Assembly (NCBI GenBank): GCA_947069175.1
Contig: CAMTDV010000018.1
Span: forward strand, 40,808,869-40,872,868
From: Scalesia atractyloides
Lineage: Eukaryota; Streptophyta; Magnoliopsida; Asterales; Asteraceae
Direction of reading: 5' to 3'
DNA: 64,000 nucleotides
Shown: in pieces, positions 8,802-19,344 of the stretch
How the letters are laid out: every line of letters starts with the position of its first letter
Position numbering within the stretch: the stretch's first letter is position 1
Made by a program: the position numbers and the translations under genes
The notes under the pieces: model-generated
The model's input: the letters and a program-made list of their open reading frames with translations, nothing else
Databases searched by the model: none
Told to the model about the DNA's origin: nothing

Positions 8802-10905
8802 AAGTAGTAGTGGTTACAGGAAAAAGATGCCGGTATTTTTCGCGCATTGAGTCTTCACGTTCCCAAGTAAACTCAGGTCCTCGTTTCGTCTCCCATCGTA
8901 CCCTAACAATTGGAATACGACTCCGTCTTAAACGTTTTTCTCCAAAGTCCATGATCTCTACTGGTCTTTCAATGAAATGCATAGATTCATCGATCTGAAT
9001 ATCTTCCAGGAGAATATGGAGGTTTTCATCGGCGAGACACTTCTTTAAGTTTGATACGTGGAATGTGGGGTGAATTCTGTTGAGTTCTTCTGGTAGGTCA
9101 AGCTTGTATGCTACAGGTCCTACTCTTTCGAGTATCTTGAAAGGTCCTACGTAGCGTGGTGCTAGCTTGCCCTTCTGGCCAAAACGAACTACTCCTTTCC
9201 ACGGTGATACTTTTAAAAGTACATGATCACCAATGTTAAACTCCAAAGGCTTTCGTCGTTTGTCTGCATAACTCTTTTGACGACTTTGTGCCGCTAGAAG
9301 ATTGTTTCGAATTTGATGGATCTTGTCTGTGGTTTCTTGAATCAATTCTGGACCGGTGATTTGAGCTTCTCCAATTTCGTGCCAACATACTGGAGATCGG
9401 CACTTACGACCATATAAAGCTTCGAAAGGTGCCATGCCGATACTTGAATGATAGCTGTTATTGCACGAAAATTCAACTAATGGTAGATGAGCGTCCCAAT
9501 TTCCCTTGAAGTCTATGACACATGCTCGGAGCATATCTTCAAGAGTTTGGATGGTGCGTTCAGATTGTCCATCAGTTTGAGGATGATAAGCGGTACTGAG
9601 GTCTAATCGTGTACCCAAAGCGGCTTGTACGGCTTGCCATGTTCGTGAAGTGAAACGACCATCACGATCTGAAATAATGCTTAACGGTACACCATGACGG
9701 CTTACGATCTCGCTGATGTAGATACGAGCTAACTTCTCATTCTTGAAGTCCTCACGAATCGGAATGAAGTGGGCTGATTTTGTAAGACGATCAATGATTA
9801 CCCATATAGTGTCATACCCACCGGGGGTGCGAGGTAACCCAGTAATGAAGTCCATGGTTATGTTTTCCCACTTCCATACAGGTATTTCAGGTTGGACTAG
9901 AAGTCCTGAGGGTCTTTGATGTTCAGCTTTTACTTTGGAACATGTAAGGCACTTGGAAACAAAAACAGCAATATCCTTTTTCATTCCAGGCCACCAGTAG
10001 GTGTATCGAAGGACTTGATACATCTTGTCGGCTCCTGGGTGTATAGAGTATCGTGTTTTGTGCGCCTTATTCATAAGGAAATCACGAAGGTTATTGTGAT
10101 CGGGAATCCATATGCGATCTAGATAGTACAGAATACCGTCGGATTTCGTTTCGATTTTAAGTTCAGCTCCACAAGACAGCTCCTTGCGTACGTCGTTTTC
10201 CGTTACTGAAACATGTTGGGCTTCTCGGATTTGATCTTTGATGTCGGTTATGATTTGCGAACATAGAAGACGAATGGAGTTCGCATAAATCTTTCGACTG
10301 AGCGCATCGGCCACCACGTTTGCCTTGCCAGGATGGTACCGAATTTCACAGTCGTAGTCATTAAGAAGTTCGACCCATCTTCGTTGCCTCATGTTCAACT
10401 CCTTTTGGTTGAAGATATGTTGAAGAATCTTGTGGTCAGTGTATATTTCACACTTAGTACCGTAGAGGTAATGTCTCCATATCTTAAGAGCGAACACAAC
10501 GGCTCCAAGTTCCAGGTCGTGGGTGGTGTAGTTCTTCTCATGAATTTTGAGTTGTCTGGAAGCATAAGCTATTACTTTTCCTCTTTGCATCAGTACGCAG
10601 CCTAGTCCCTGCCCTGACGCGCCGCAATAAACCACGAAGTCATCACTACCCTCAGGAAGTGTGAGGATAGGTGCGTCACAGAGTTTTTGGTTTAGAGTTT
10701 GGAAGGCTTCTTCTTGTTTGGGTCCCCATATGAAGGGTTTTCCTTTATGTGTTAAAGCCGTGAGTGGTACAGCGATACGGGAGAAATTTGCAATGAAACA
10801 GCGATAATAACCAGCCAAACCAAGAAATGATCTTACTTCGGTAGGTGTACGTGGCGCTTGCCATTCCTTTGATTTTTGAGGGATCAACATGAATTCCCTT
10901 GACAT
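8800..10905 (-). CDS. Element B pol part 2: RT end, RNase H, integrase, chromodomain-like tail
   Basis: A 701-codon frame; true homology starts near EWQAPRTPTEVRSFLGLAGYY. Domains: RT thumb and connection (to about residue 70); RNase H (about 85-200, THDLELGAVVF, IYTDHKIL); integrase HHCC (about 290-345, HPGADKMY, CLTCSKVKAEHQ); core with MDFITGLP, IISDRDGRFTS and HPQTDGQSERT (about 355-480); a GPF-type motif (LAPRYVGPFKI); and the tail PVEIMDFGEKRLRRSRIP ... EFTWEREDSM, a chromodomain-like end. One flaw stands out: the first RNase H aspartate (YCDAS in relatives A and D) is YCGAS here, near 10619. The integrase catalytic acids look intact. The frame begins inside the region where the upstream frame should continue, so it is normally one polyprotein. 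Confidence 0.93.
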   Translation of the reverse strand: MSREFMLIPQKSKEWQAPRTPTEVRSFLGLAGYYRCFIANFSRIAVPLTALTHKGKPFIWGPKQEEAFQTLNQKLCDAPILTLPEGSDDFVVYCGASGQGLGCVLMQRGKVIAYASRQLKIHEKNYTTHDLELGAVVFALKIWRHYLYGTKCEIYTDHKILQHIFNQKELNMRQRRWVELLNDYDCEIRYHPGKANVVADALSRKIYANSIRLLCSQIITDIKDQIREAQHVSVTENDVRKELSCGAELKIETKSDGILYYLDRIWIPDHNNLRDFLMNKAHKTRYSIHPGADKMYQVLRYTYWWPGMKKDIAVFVSKCLTCSKVKAEHQRPSGLLVQPEIPVWKWENITMDFITGLPRTPGGYDTIWVIIDRLTKSAHFIPIREDFKNEKLARIYISEIVSRHGVPLSIISDRDGRFTSRTWQAVQAALGTRLDLSTAYHPQTDGQSERTIQTLEDMLRACVIDFKGNWDAHLPLVEFSCNNSYHSSIGMAPFEALYGRKCRSPVCWHEIGEAQITGPELIQETTDKIHQIRNNLLAAQSRQKSYADKRRKPLEFNIGDHVLLKVSPWKGVVRFGQKGKLAPRYVGPFKILERVGPVAYKLDLPEELNRIHPTFHVSNLKKCLADENLHILLEDIQIDESMHFIERPVEIMDFGEKRLRRSRIPIVRVRWETKRGPEFTWEREDSMREKYRHLFPVTTTT

Positions 10906-13465
10906 TGACGACGTGTCGAAGGAATTGTACTTCCCTTAACCAGAATTCACATTTCGAAAACTTAGCGTACAGCTTTTCTGTCCTTAAGAGTGTAAGGATG
11001 AGTCGAAGGTGCCGTTCATGATCAGACTTAGACTTTGAGTAGATGAGGATGTCGTCGATGAAGACTATAACAAAACGGTCGAGATAAGGTTTGCAGACTC
11101 TGTTCATTAGATCCATGAAGACAGCTGGGGCGTTGGTTAAACCAAATGGCATGACCATGAATTCATAATGACCATAACGAGTTCGGAAGGCGGTCTTTGG
11201 GACGTCTTCTTCATGTACTCTGAGTTGATGATAACCAGAACGAAGGTCGATTTTTGAAAAACAGGTGGCGCCTTGTAGTTGGTCTAGAAGATCATCGATG
11301 CGAGGTAATGGGTAGCGGTTCTTGACCGTTAACTTGTTGAGTTCTCTGTAGTAGATACACATGCGAAACGTTCCATCTTTCTTCTTCACAAAAAGGACAG
11401 GTGCACCCCAAGGCGATGAGCTAGGTCGTATGAATCCTTTGTCAGTTAGCTCTTGCAGTTGACTGGCTAGCTCTTGCATTTCGGATGGGGCTAACCTATA
11501 AGGAGATTTTGCAACTGGTGTAGCTCCAGGTATAAGATCAATGCGGAATTCGACTTCTCTCATGGGAGGAAGTCCTGAAATGTCGTTAGGAAAAACTTGC
11601 GGAAAATCTTTTACTACTGGGATGTCTTCAAGTTTCTTCTCCTTGGTTCCCTTTTTGACGACATGAGTTAGGAATGCGACATAATTCTTGCGGAGATATT
11701 TTCGGGCTTGAAGACAGGACATTAATTTGAGTCCTTTCGAAGGGGTTTCTCCAAAGATTTGTAGAGTCTGACCGTTTGTAAGAGGGATGCGAATGAACTT
11801 TTCACGGCATACAACTTCAGCATGATGTTGGCTGAGCCAGTCCATACCAATTATAATGTCGAAACTTCCCAACTTCATAGGTATGAGGTCAACTGGAAAA
11901 TCGTGATCGTTTAGGGTGAGAGTACAATTGCGTAAAATAGAGTTTAATGAGACCGGTTTTCCGTCAGCGACTTCTACCGTTATGGATTCCATTAGTGTAT
12001 CACGAGTTTGGTTGAGGATGGGTTCAAATTCTAAGGACACAAAACTATTATCCGCACCAGTATCAAATAACATGGATGCATAACTACCATTGATGAGAAA
12101 CGTACCGTTAACCACATTGTTGTCAGCCCTAGCTTGATTAGCGTTGATGTTGAAAGCTCTTCCTCTTGCAGGTGGAGGAGCTTGATTAGCCTGGTTTACT
12201 GGATTAGCTTGAGCTTGGGCATGGATGATATTCACCAGGCGTGGACAGGTGTTCCTGAAGTGGTTCGGGTCTCCACAGTTGTAACAAGCCCGCATAGGTT
12301 GCACCATGGGATAGTTGGGTTGGTAGTAGGATTGGGCTACATGTTGGGCAGATGGTAGGAGTAAAGGTTGTTGGGCTTGACCCACTATTTGATGGTGGGT
12401 TTGGGTTGAGGGCTGATGCCGGTTCGTTCGCTGAAGTGCGCGACAGGTTTGAATGGTGTGACCTGCACGGCCACAGCCGGTGTAATGTTGGCAGGGATGA
12501 TCAGGAAAGTGATGGTATTGGCAACGGTTGCATTTTGGGTATGGGCCGGAGTATGGCTTCTTATATGGTGCAGGTGAGGGGGCAACTTGAGTGATGGGTG
12601 CAGCAGGGATAGGGAAATTTGTTTGTGTGACAACAAAGTTTCTGGTGTTTCGTTTCCTCTTACTAGCAAACTTTGAGGAGGAGGTGGAATGGTTTGAAGT
12701 TTGGCTCTCAATGGGGGCTTTCTTTTTCTCGTCCTTAAATTTGCCGTTGCGAATACGATTCTCGGTAAGCTCGGTAGCTAATTCCATAGCAGCTTCAAGT
12801 GTTGCAGGCGAAGTGCTTAGAACTGAGTCTTGAATTTTCGAGGGGAGACCTCGAATATAGTGTTCGACTAAGCGGTATACTGGGGTGAACAAGTTGGGGA
12901 TCATTTGGTTCAACTCTAGAAACCTTTTGTTGTAGGATGTATGATCTCCTTCCTTCTGCTTTAACAAGTGAAATTCATCCTCTAACTTTTTGATCTCGCT
13001 TCTTGGACAGAAGCGTCTCGTCATGATTTCCCTTAACTCCTCCCACGTTAAGGCCATTGCATCTTCGATCCCTCTCTTACCTTTTTCTGTATTCCACCAG
13101 GTAAGAGCTATTCCAAATAGTCTCCCGGTTGCGTAACGTACCTTGCGATCCTCGGGACAATCGCAATTGAGGAAGGTGTTTTCCATTTCCTCAAACCAGT
13201 GGAGGAGTGCAGTGACACCTTCGGTCCCTTCAAATTTCGGGGGATCGCAAGACTTGAAGTGTTTGTATGAGCACTTTTTGGTGGGAGGGTTGTCGTCGTT
13301 CTGGTCTTTTTGCTGGGGAGGATTGATGGGATTTGCGGCGAGAGCATGTTGGACTTGAATTACGATGTCAGGAAGCACCGCAGCCATTTGTTTTGCGATT
13401 TGGGTGGCCAAGCGTTCGTTTGACCTTCCTGACCTTCTACCTCCACGTTGCTGCCTAGCCGACAT
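10745..13465 (-). CDS. Element B gag-protease-RT (frameshifted near 10870)
   Basis: A 906-codon frame starting at MSARQQRGG. Gag capsid is at about residues 60-240 (TALLHWFEEME, LTWWNTEK, LTWEELREIM), followed by a zinc knuckle CYNCGDPNHFRNTC at about 393. Aspartic protease LFDTGADNSFVS lies near 470 and the RT at about 660-860, with KIDLRSGYHQLR and FIDDILIYS near 805. The start ATG lies 800 bases inside the LTR and opens a basic N-terminus as in A and D. Around 10868-10872 (IHVDPSKIK) a small deletion shifts the frame; the last 40 or so residues are out of register and pol continues in the other frame. A usual MCIDYRELN reads MCIYYRELN. Gag packages RNA, protease cleaves the polyprotein and RT copies it. 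Confidence 0.93.
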   Translation of the reverse strand: MSARQQRGGRRSGRSNERLATQIAKQMAAVLPDIVIQVQHALAANPINPPQQKDQNDDNPPTKKCSYKHFKSCDPPKFEGTEGVTALLHWFEEMENTFLNCDCPEDRKVRYATGRLFGIALTWWNTEKGKRGIEDAMALTWEELREIMTRRFCPRSEIKKLEDEFHLLKQKEGDHTSYNKRFLELNQMIPNLFTPVYRLVEHYIRGLPSKIQDSVLSTSPATLEAAMELATELTENRIRNGKFKDEKKKAPIESQTSNHSTSSSKFASKRKRNTRNFVVTQTNFPIPAAPITQVAPSPAPYKKPYSGPYPKCNRCQYHHFPDHPCQHYTGCGRAGHTIQTCRALQRTNRHQPSTQTHHQIVGQAQQPLLLPSAQHVAQSYYQPNYPMVQPMRACYNCGDPNHFRNTCPRLVNIIHAQAQANPVNQANQAPPPARGRAFNINANQARADNNVVNGTFLINGSYASMLFDTGADNSFVSLEFEPILNQTRDTLMESITVEVADGKPVSLNSILRNCTLTLNDHDFPVDLIPMKLGSFDIIIGMDWLSQHHAEVVCREKFIRIPLTNGQTLQIFGETPSKGLKLMSCLQARKYLRKNYVAFLTHVVKKGTKEKKLEDIPVVKDFPQVFPNDISGLPPMREVEFRIDLIPGATPVAKSPYRLAPSEMQELASQLQELTDKGFIRPSSSPWGAPVLFVKKKDGTFRMCIYYRELNKLTVKNRYPLPRIDDLLDQLQGATCFSKIDLRSGYHQLRVHEEDVPKTAFRTRYGHYEFMVMPFGLTNAPAVFMDLMNRVCKPYLDRFVIVFIDDILIYSKSKSDHERHLRLILTLLRTEKLYAKFSKCEFWLREVQFLRHVVNVKGIHVDPSKIKGMASATYTYRSKIISWFGWLLSLFHCKFLPYRCTTHGFNT

Positions 13466-14268
13466 CTACAGGAACATTCATAAGAAGATTGTGAGTTTAA
13501 GGAGTCTTTTTAGGTGTCATGTGTCGTAAAAAAATAACATAAACATCAATAATGCAACTACATCCATAGGATGTCTTGGGTTTGCTCATGTTTGGGCCTC
13601 CAATGTCCCCCATACCATTACCTGTATAGTCATGTGGGCCCCCATGACTATTGGCTTAGTAGGATTCACATTGGTTTGGCGGTTTAACACTCGCATCACC
13701 CGAATGAAAACCATGAAATATGTTTGCGAGATGTATGGTCGGAGGGTGTCCAGGTGTAGACACAATGACAACTCAAAGTGGGGTTAGCTTACACGACGTT
13801 TGGTATAGCATGCTTTGGCCTAATAGGTCCTTCGTACTCTCATCGTTAGTCCCCAGGTAGGCAAACTGGTCCTTTATTTTGGATTTATACGAATGCCAAG
13901 CCTAGACAGGACTTTCCGACTACCGGTACTTGTACCCTTCCAGTTACTACATGCCCGTCATGAGAACTCACTTTGATGTGATTTGAAAATAAAAAATCGT
14001 TGCAAAAATCATGGAAATGGTGTGGTGTGTGTTCTCATGAATATGATATGTTATGAGGATATGATTCATGATAGGCATTGTATAATAATATGTACTTATG
14101 AACATGCTTGCATAACATTGAATGTAACAATAAACATAAAGCATATAAACATCATGAATTTTGCATGTAACACACAAACAATTTAAAAATTCTAATCAAC
14201 TATAGTATAGGCTCTAAGGGTCTAATAACCTATCCTATATCCCTATAGTCATGGCTCTGATACCAATC
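13466..14268 (-). other. Element B untranslated leader with two conserved motifs
   Basis: This 800-base stretch between primer site and gag has no coding sign. On the minus strand it holds aactggaagggt (complement of 13934-13953) and then taggccaaagcatg (around 13808-13825). Both motifs recur in the same order in the leaders of A, D and, weaker, E. Packaging or dimerisation signals normally lie here in retroelements (inference). Confidence 0.7.
14254..14265 (-). promoter_or_regulatory. Element B primer binding site (initiator Met tRNA)
   Basis: Minus strand TGGTATCAGAGC, three bases inside the 5' LTR, is complementary to the 3' end of plant initiator-Met tRNA, the usual minus-strand primer of these elements. 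Confidence 0.92.
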
Positions 14269-15388
14269 TGTCACACCCCGACCCGCAGCGGAATAAGAGA
14301 CGGGGCATAATTGGGTTATCACCAAAGCTCATGATGTTTACTAATATGTTTCATATTTATTAAATTCAAAATTTCATCTTCAATATTCCAAACAAGTTCA
14401 TACAATTACAAGGAAAAAGTAACTAAATAAACAATCCAAAACCTAAACCGATTTATTCTTCTAAGCCGTCCTATATGCTTCTTGCTGCAACTGGATCACC
14501 TGTATCATGTGTAAAAAATGGGGGTTTTTGGGTCAACAAAAGTTGGCGAGTGAACCTTGTTAGAAAACATTTATAATTAATTTCTTGTTGTATTTAATAT
14601 GTAAAAATTGTGCAGTAATCATATGTGAGCAAACGTAAATAATCATATAATAACATACAATAACAAACCACCTTGCATGAATATATGACATGAATGATAA
14701 TGTAAATGTTGGCAAAGTCACATTCCGCTCATAGGTAATGGGGAACGGACGGCCTATGATGATGTATGTGCGATCAAGGCTCAATCAAACGGAGCCGATC
14801 GTATGTTGGCAACGCCTCGTTCACGCTCATAGGTAATGGGGAACGGTTCCGCTCATAGGTAATGGGGAACAGACGGCCTATGATGATGTATGTACTAAAA
14901 ATGATAAATTTAATCTAAAAATTAACCACACAAACAGTTGATACATATTGAATACACATTTGATCATTGATATGATGGATGCACAAGTGTTTAAATGTAA
15001 TAAATAATAAGACACATGATACACCCTAAAAAGTGATTAAAACGGGGAATTTGTAGAGATTCACTCACATTGGGTGCGTTCGGTTGATGATGTTGAATGC
15101 GCACGAGTTTAGAGGGTTGATCGACGAGGAATAACTAACCTAAATAATAACGAAAAGGTACGGTAAATAAGTGGATTTTATTAACAATTTTAATAGGATT
15201 TTTAGATATATTTTTGTGAGTTTAAGGTCATTTTCTAACTTTAAAAATATTATTTTTATGTGTTTTTAATTGATTTTTAAATTAAATAAATAAATAAAAA
15301 TATAAAAAAATTGTTGACTTTTTGGGTTGACCGTTGACCGTTGACCATTGACTTTGACTGTTGACCGGTTCGGACCTTGTATTTGTTT

Positions 15389-15798
15389 GCGCTGAGTGAG
15401 GTTCGAACTTGTGACCTCTCGTACGCGTGCACGCAGCTCTACCAACTGAGCTACGTGTCTAACCCGAAATATTTCTGTTTTTAATTATATTTATATACTA
15501 TTTAATTTATTCCGAATTCATTTATTTTAAAAAGAATTTTAATTATGTCGAACCGGTGCACATAACAGGTCTCGAACCCGGAACCCGTTGTTTAAATTGC
15601 ACACAGTCCACCGCTGGACTGTGTGTCTAACCTGGTTAAAATACTGGTTTTTATTAAACTTAACATCTTACAGCGAATTAATACGATTCGGTTTAAAAAG
15701 AAGATTTTTATTTTAGAGGATAGGGTCATGTCAGGGATCGAACTCGAGACGTGTGCTGTGTGTTTGCACACAGTCCACCGCTGGACTGTGTGTCTAAC
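15389..15798 (-). other. tRNA-like modules T1-T3, right LTR copies
   Basis: The counterparts of the left LTR modules lie at 15389-15460, about 15563-15630 and about 15729-15798. D-arm and T-loop words are unchanged. T1 differs only in the degenerate anticodon region; T2 has lost a few bases before the D-arm hairpin (near 15596) and has one change in the B-box flank. Confidence 0.68.
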
Positions 15799-16637
15799 CC
15801 GGTTTAATATCTCGTTTTAATTAAACTTATACATTAGGTTCGACTTCATCTTCTTCGTTCAAAGGCACAGACAACGATATTTGACAGTTCTTGATTAATT
15901 CGATTAACGAACATATAAATGATTAAAATGTAATGGACAAAGAAGGTTTTGGAAATGAATGTACCGGAAAGATAGTTTTTTCTCAGAACTCCGGCAAAGT
16001 CGTCGGCTCTGTTTTATGAACTCCGTCTGAGCGGACCAATTAACAGTTTTTATTAACTAATTGTGAAATTGAATGACTAAACAAGAGTTATCAGAGAGTT
16101 TAGATGCTCATACCGATTCACAGCGTGATTTCGGAATTTTCAGAAATTTTCCGGCGGTTGCAGATTATCCGGTATCGTCGCCTGGAACCGATTCTGATTG
16201 AAGGTTTTGAGTTAGTCTAAGTCTAACAATAGATAGAAGATGAAAGAATTGAGAACTTTACCGTTTCGATGAATGTCAAGGTTTTCCGGCGAAAGTCCGG
16301 CGATATCAGAAAGCGTTTCCGACGAACAGAAAATAGAGCGAAAGTGAAATTGGAGGTTCTGTGAGTGTTTCTGAGTTGCGAGATAATGATATTGATAGAG
16401 TAAATCAGGAACTAAATGATTTCAGTTTTCAACTCCCAAAATCATATGAATCGAAACAATAAAGACTGAATTTGATTAAGAACGTGGGTCGTAATGGTTT
16501 CATCGGTTATAATCAGTAATAGCGATCACTCAAACGTCTGGAAAGTTGAAAGCCGATGATCGGTTTCAGTTTTGGCGCAAACAGATAGATTCACGGGTGA
16601 ACTTAAGGTTTTATTTGTTTCCTTGATTACACAAAAC

Positions 16638-16723
16638 AACTAAGTGGCGGAGTGGTTAAATGTTTGCTGATTAAATCTTCCGGCTGACCCGTGTTCGAAA
16701 CCCGGCAGCCTGATTTCTTTTTT
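16638..16723 (+). other. tRNA-like module T4, right LTR copy
   Basis: Same class II-like A-box, T-arm and T-run (16717-16723) as the left copy. Two changes fall in the T-stem: ccgtg for ccggg and cccgg for cctgg. One replaces a G-T wobble by a mismatch and the other keeps a pair, so the arm is slightly weaker. Confidence 0.66.
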
Positions 16724-16898
16724 ATTCACTTTATTTTTAATTTTTAACAATTTAAGTTTCCATATTCTAATATGTTTATTAGTTATGTATTATTTAAAAT
16801 TAAAATGGGCATTAAATAAGCAACGAAAAATTGAAACTGATTATTCGATTAATAAACGAAGTTTTGAAAACCCGTTTTTCGACGGATGTTACATCAAC

Positions 16899-18373
16899 GG
16901 TGATGGATTTACCATTAGCGACTTCGACAACAAAGGGATTAGGCAATTTGGAACGTTCGCACTTAAGTAAAGGTTCAAATTCGACAGACACAAAACTTCT
17001 ATTGGCACCAGTATCAAACAGACATGAAGCATAAATATGGTTGACAATGAACGTACCAGTGATGACATCATTGGAGCTTTGAGCATGTGCAGAGGTAAGC
17101 ATGAAAGCTCGTCCTTTAGCAGGCTGAGGCTGCTGCTGTTGTTGAAGTTGGGGCTGCTGGTTGAGTTGGGAACAAACGTTGGCGAGATGATTGAGATAGC
17201 CACATTTATAACATGCTCGTACAGGAGCATTCTGACGCTGCGGTTGAGGTTGGTTTTGGTTAGGGTTAGGCATGATGGCTTGATTGTTTTAGGGTTGGCG
17301 ACAATGGCTAGTGAAATGCCCCATCCTGTTACAGCTGGCGCATTTCCGACACGGGGTGGATAGGAGATGGTGGTAGGTGCACGGTTCATATTTAGGCCAA
17401 GAGCCGGTGTAGTTTTGCATGGGTGGCTCGGTGGTTTGGGTAGTGGAGACGGCGTTTAGTGGTGCGGGGTTGGGCGGAGTGACGACCGCGCAATTCTGAA
17501 TAGAAGCCTTCTGCTTCTTGTTCCGGGTGTTTTGTTTCTTGGCTTGGGAGGGAGGTGACTCGGTAGCGGTGGTGGTATCAGCGGTGGCTTGGTGTGCATG
17601 CTTCGTGGAAACCTTGTCGTAGGCTCCATGACGAATGCAATTGTGGTTCATTCCAATCGTGATGCTATAAGCATCTTCGAGGGTTTCAGGGCTAGCAGCG
17701 ACGGCATGGTTTGTTAATACCAGCGAGAGGCAACAAATGAGCTTGGCGATTGCCTTGGGTACGGTATCCACTTGCCCATGGCAAAGGATACTCAACTATT
17801 TGAAGCGCCTGATCTTCTCTTCAGCGTCACTCCCTTGCTCGGTGAGATTCCAGAATTCGTTTTCGAGTTTCTGGGTCTTGTGAGGAGGACATAATTGGTC
17901 CTTCATGAGCTGCTTGAGCTCTTCCCAAGGTAACGCGTGAGCTGCTTCATTGCCACACTTGTTCCTTTCGGTGGTCCACCACTCGAGTGCTCTCTCATGA
18001 AAGACCCCTGTGGCGTTCAAGGTTCGGAGCTCGTCAGGGCACCGCTTTGCAAAAAGGTGAGTTCGATAGCATCGAACTAGTTCATCATGGCGGTAGCGCC
18101 ATCATTTCCAGTGAATTCCATGGGCTTACAAGCCATGAACTGTTTGAACTGGAACGTTGCTTTTGGAGGGTCCACATTTGAGTCAACGGAAGATTTTGGG
18201 GTTTCTTGGATGGTTTGGATTTGGCTCACGATGTTTGGGATAATCTTAGCCATCTGCTCGGCCATTTGTTCCGCAACTAGTCCTACCAATTCCTGCTTGG
18301 AGATAGAGTCTCCTTGGTTGTTTGAACCCTTCTTGGAACCCTTGGATTTCTTTGAAGAACTTGGAGAAGACAT
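16899..18373 (-). pseudogene. Element A gag and protease (5' half of its polyprotein)
   Basis: Minus strand. Gag starts at MSSPSSSKKSKGSKKG (18373) with FKQFMACKPMEFTG as capsid start and a stop near 18077. It continues in other frames: RALEWWTTERN and LPWEELKQLMKDQLCPP at about 17840-18000, then a proline-rich stretch. The zinc knuckle CYKCGYLNHLANVC lies near 17200 and the protease LFDTGANRSFVS near 17010. The protease is then cut by element B. The protease active-site DTGA is intact here, unlike in D. Confidence 0.85.
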
Positions 18374-19344
18374 CTAGGGTTGAAATAGAAAGGAAAAAGG
18401 ATGAGACTTGATCATTATGGGAAAATAAGTTTTGCATGTATAAGCATGGATAATTCATGTATGTTGCATGTATTTGACGAGTATTTAACGAGTATTCAAC
18501 AAGTATAATCACGTATGAATGCGTATAAAGAGTATAAATTTAGTTTGTTCACGAGAATTATTATTGTTTTTGATTGCGAGAGACGTGCGAATTGTGTAAC
18601 GGTTCGAAACGAATAAGGTAACAAGTATATAATCACATAAAAATGGAGATAACATAAAAGATTGGCTCAATAAAACATGGGATTGTTTCGGGCAGAGAAA
18701 CGTCGACTATTCCAAAGTGATTCGTAAGATCTTTCGAGTTAGGGAACATAGGTAAAACGCTCTCATCGAGAAGCGATTAACGACATTTTACCCTTCCAGT
18801 TATTACATGTCCCTAGTCGATCGAAAATTCGAGACTTTGGCTAGATGGAAAATCGAGGAACGGGACTTAATCGACAAGGTGCGGGTTTCACCCCTAACTT
18901 GACGATTTCGTACCCTAAGTGTGGTTGTTTCTTACTAAACGAGGAGCGTAGTCCGACCCGTTTGTAAGGTCCACTAGAGTATGAAGCGAAAGTTTTCCAT
19001 CAAGATGTGGATATCACTCCTAACTTGATAGTATAATTTCGTGAAAAATCAAATTCGGGGAATGAGGGATTTCACCAAAAATTGTAAGTCATTGGACCTA
19101 TCTTGGTGTAAATCGCCTCGTTTGCATCATGAGTGTCTTCAAGTCTTCAAGTGTATTGTGTAAACGTCTTAGGAAAGATGTTATGTAAGTTTTAGGACCA
19201 AAAGAAAAGGAAGAAGCGAATGAAGGAAGAATAAAGTTTTAAGCATAGCATAGGAATGGTCAAAAAATGGACACTTAAACTATAGACTAGGTCGAACATG
19301 GCAATTCTACCTAATTCCCTATAGTTATGGCTCTGATACCAATA
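18374..19344 (-). other. Element A leader with primer binding site at 19330-19341
   Basis: TGGTATCAGAGC on the minus strand (19330-19341) lies three bases inside the 5' LTR. The leader carries the aactggaagggt-type motif (complement of 18790-18809) at a spacing similar to B and D. No open frame of note. Confidence 0.82.

Larger units (their letters stand above)
6163..16893 (-). mobile_element. Element B: nearly intact Ty3/gypsy retrotransposon inside A
   Basis: It spans 10.7 kb with paired LTRs of 2603 and 2625 bp, a perfect tcaac duplication, an initiator-Met primer site, a polypurine tract and two long open frames. These cover gag, protease, RT, RNase H, integrase and a chromodomain-like tail. 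By eye the LTRs differ at only a percent or two plus small indels, so B is the youngest clear insertion here. One frameshift splits pol and one RNase H catalytic residue is changed, so this copy cannot be autonomous as it stands. A Tekay/Del-type chromovirus is the likely clade (inference). Confidence 0.96.
14269..16893 (-). mobile_element. Element B 5' LTR (right copy, 2625 bp)
   Basis: It pairs with 6163-8765 over its whole length. It carries an extra partial tandem unit near 14845 and lacks four bases near 16861. The same four tRNA-like modules are present, so they were part of the element before it inserted. Confidence 0.95.
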
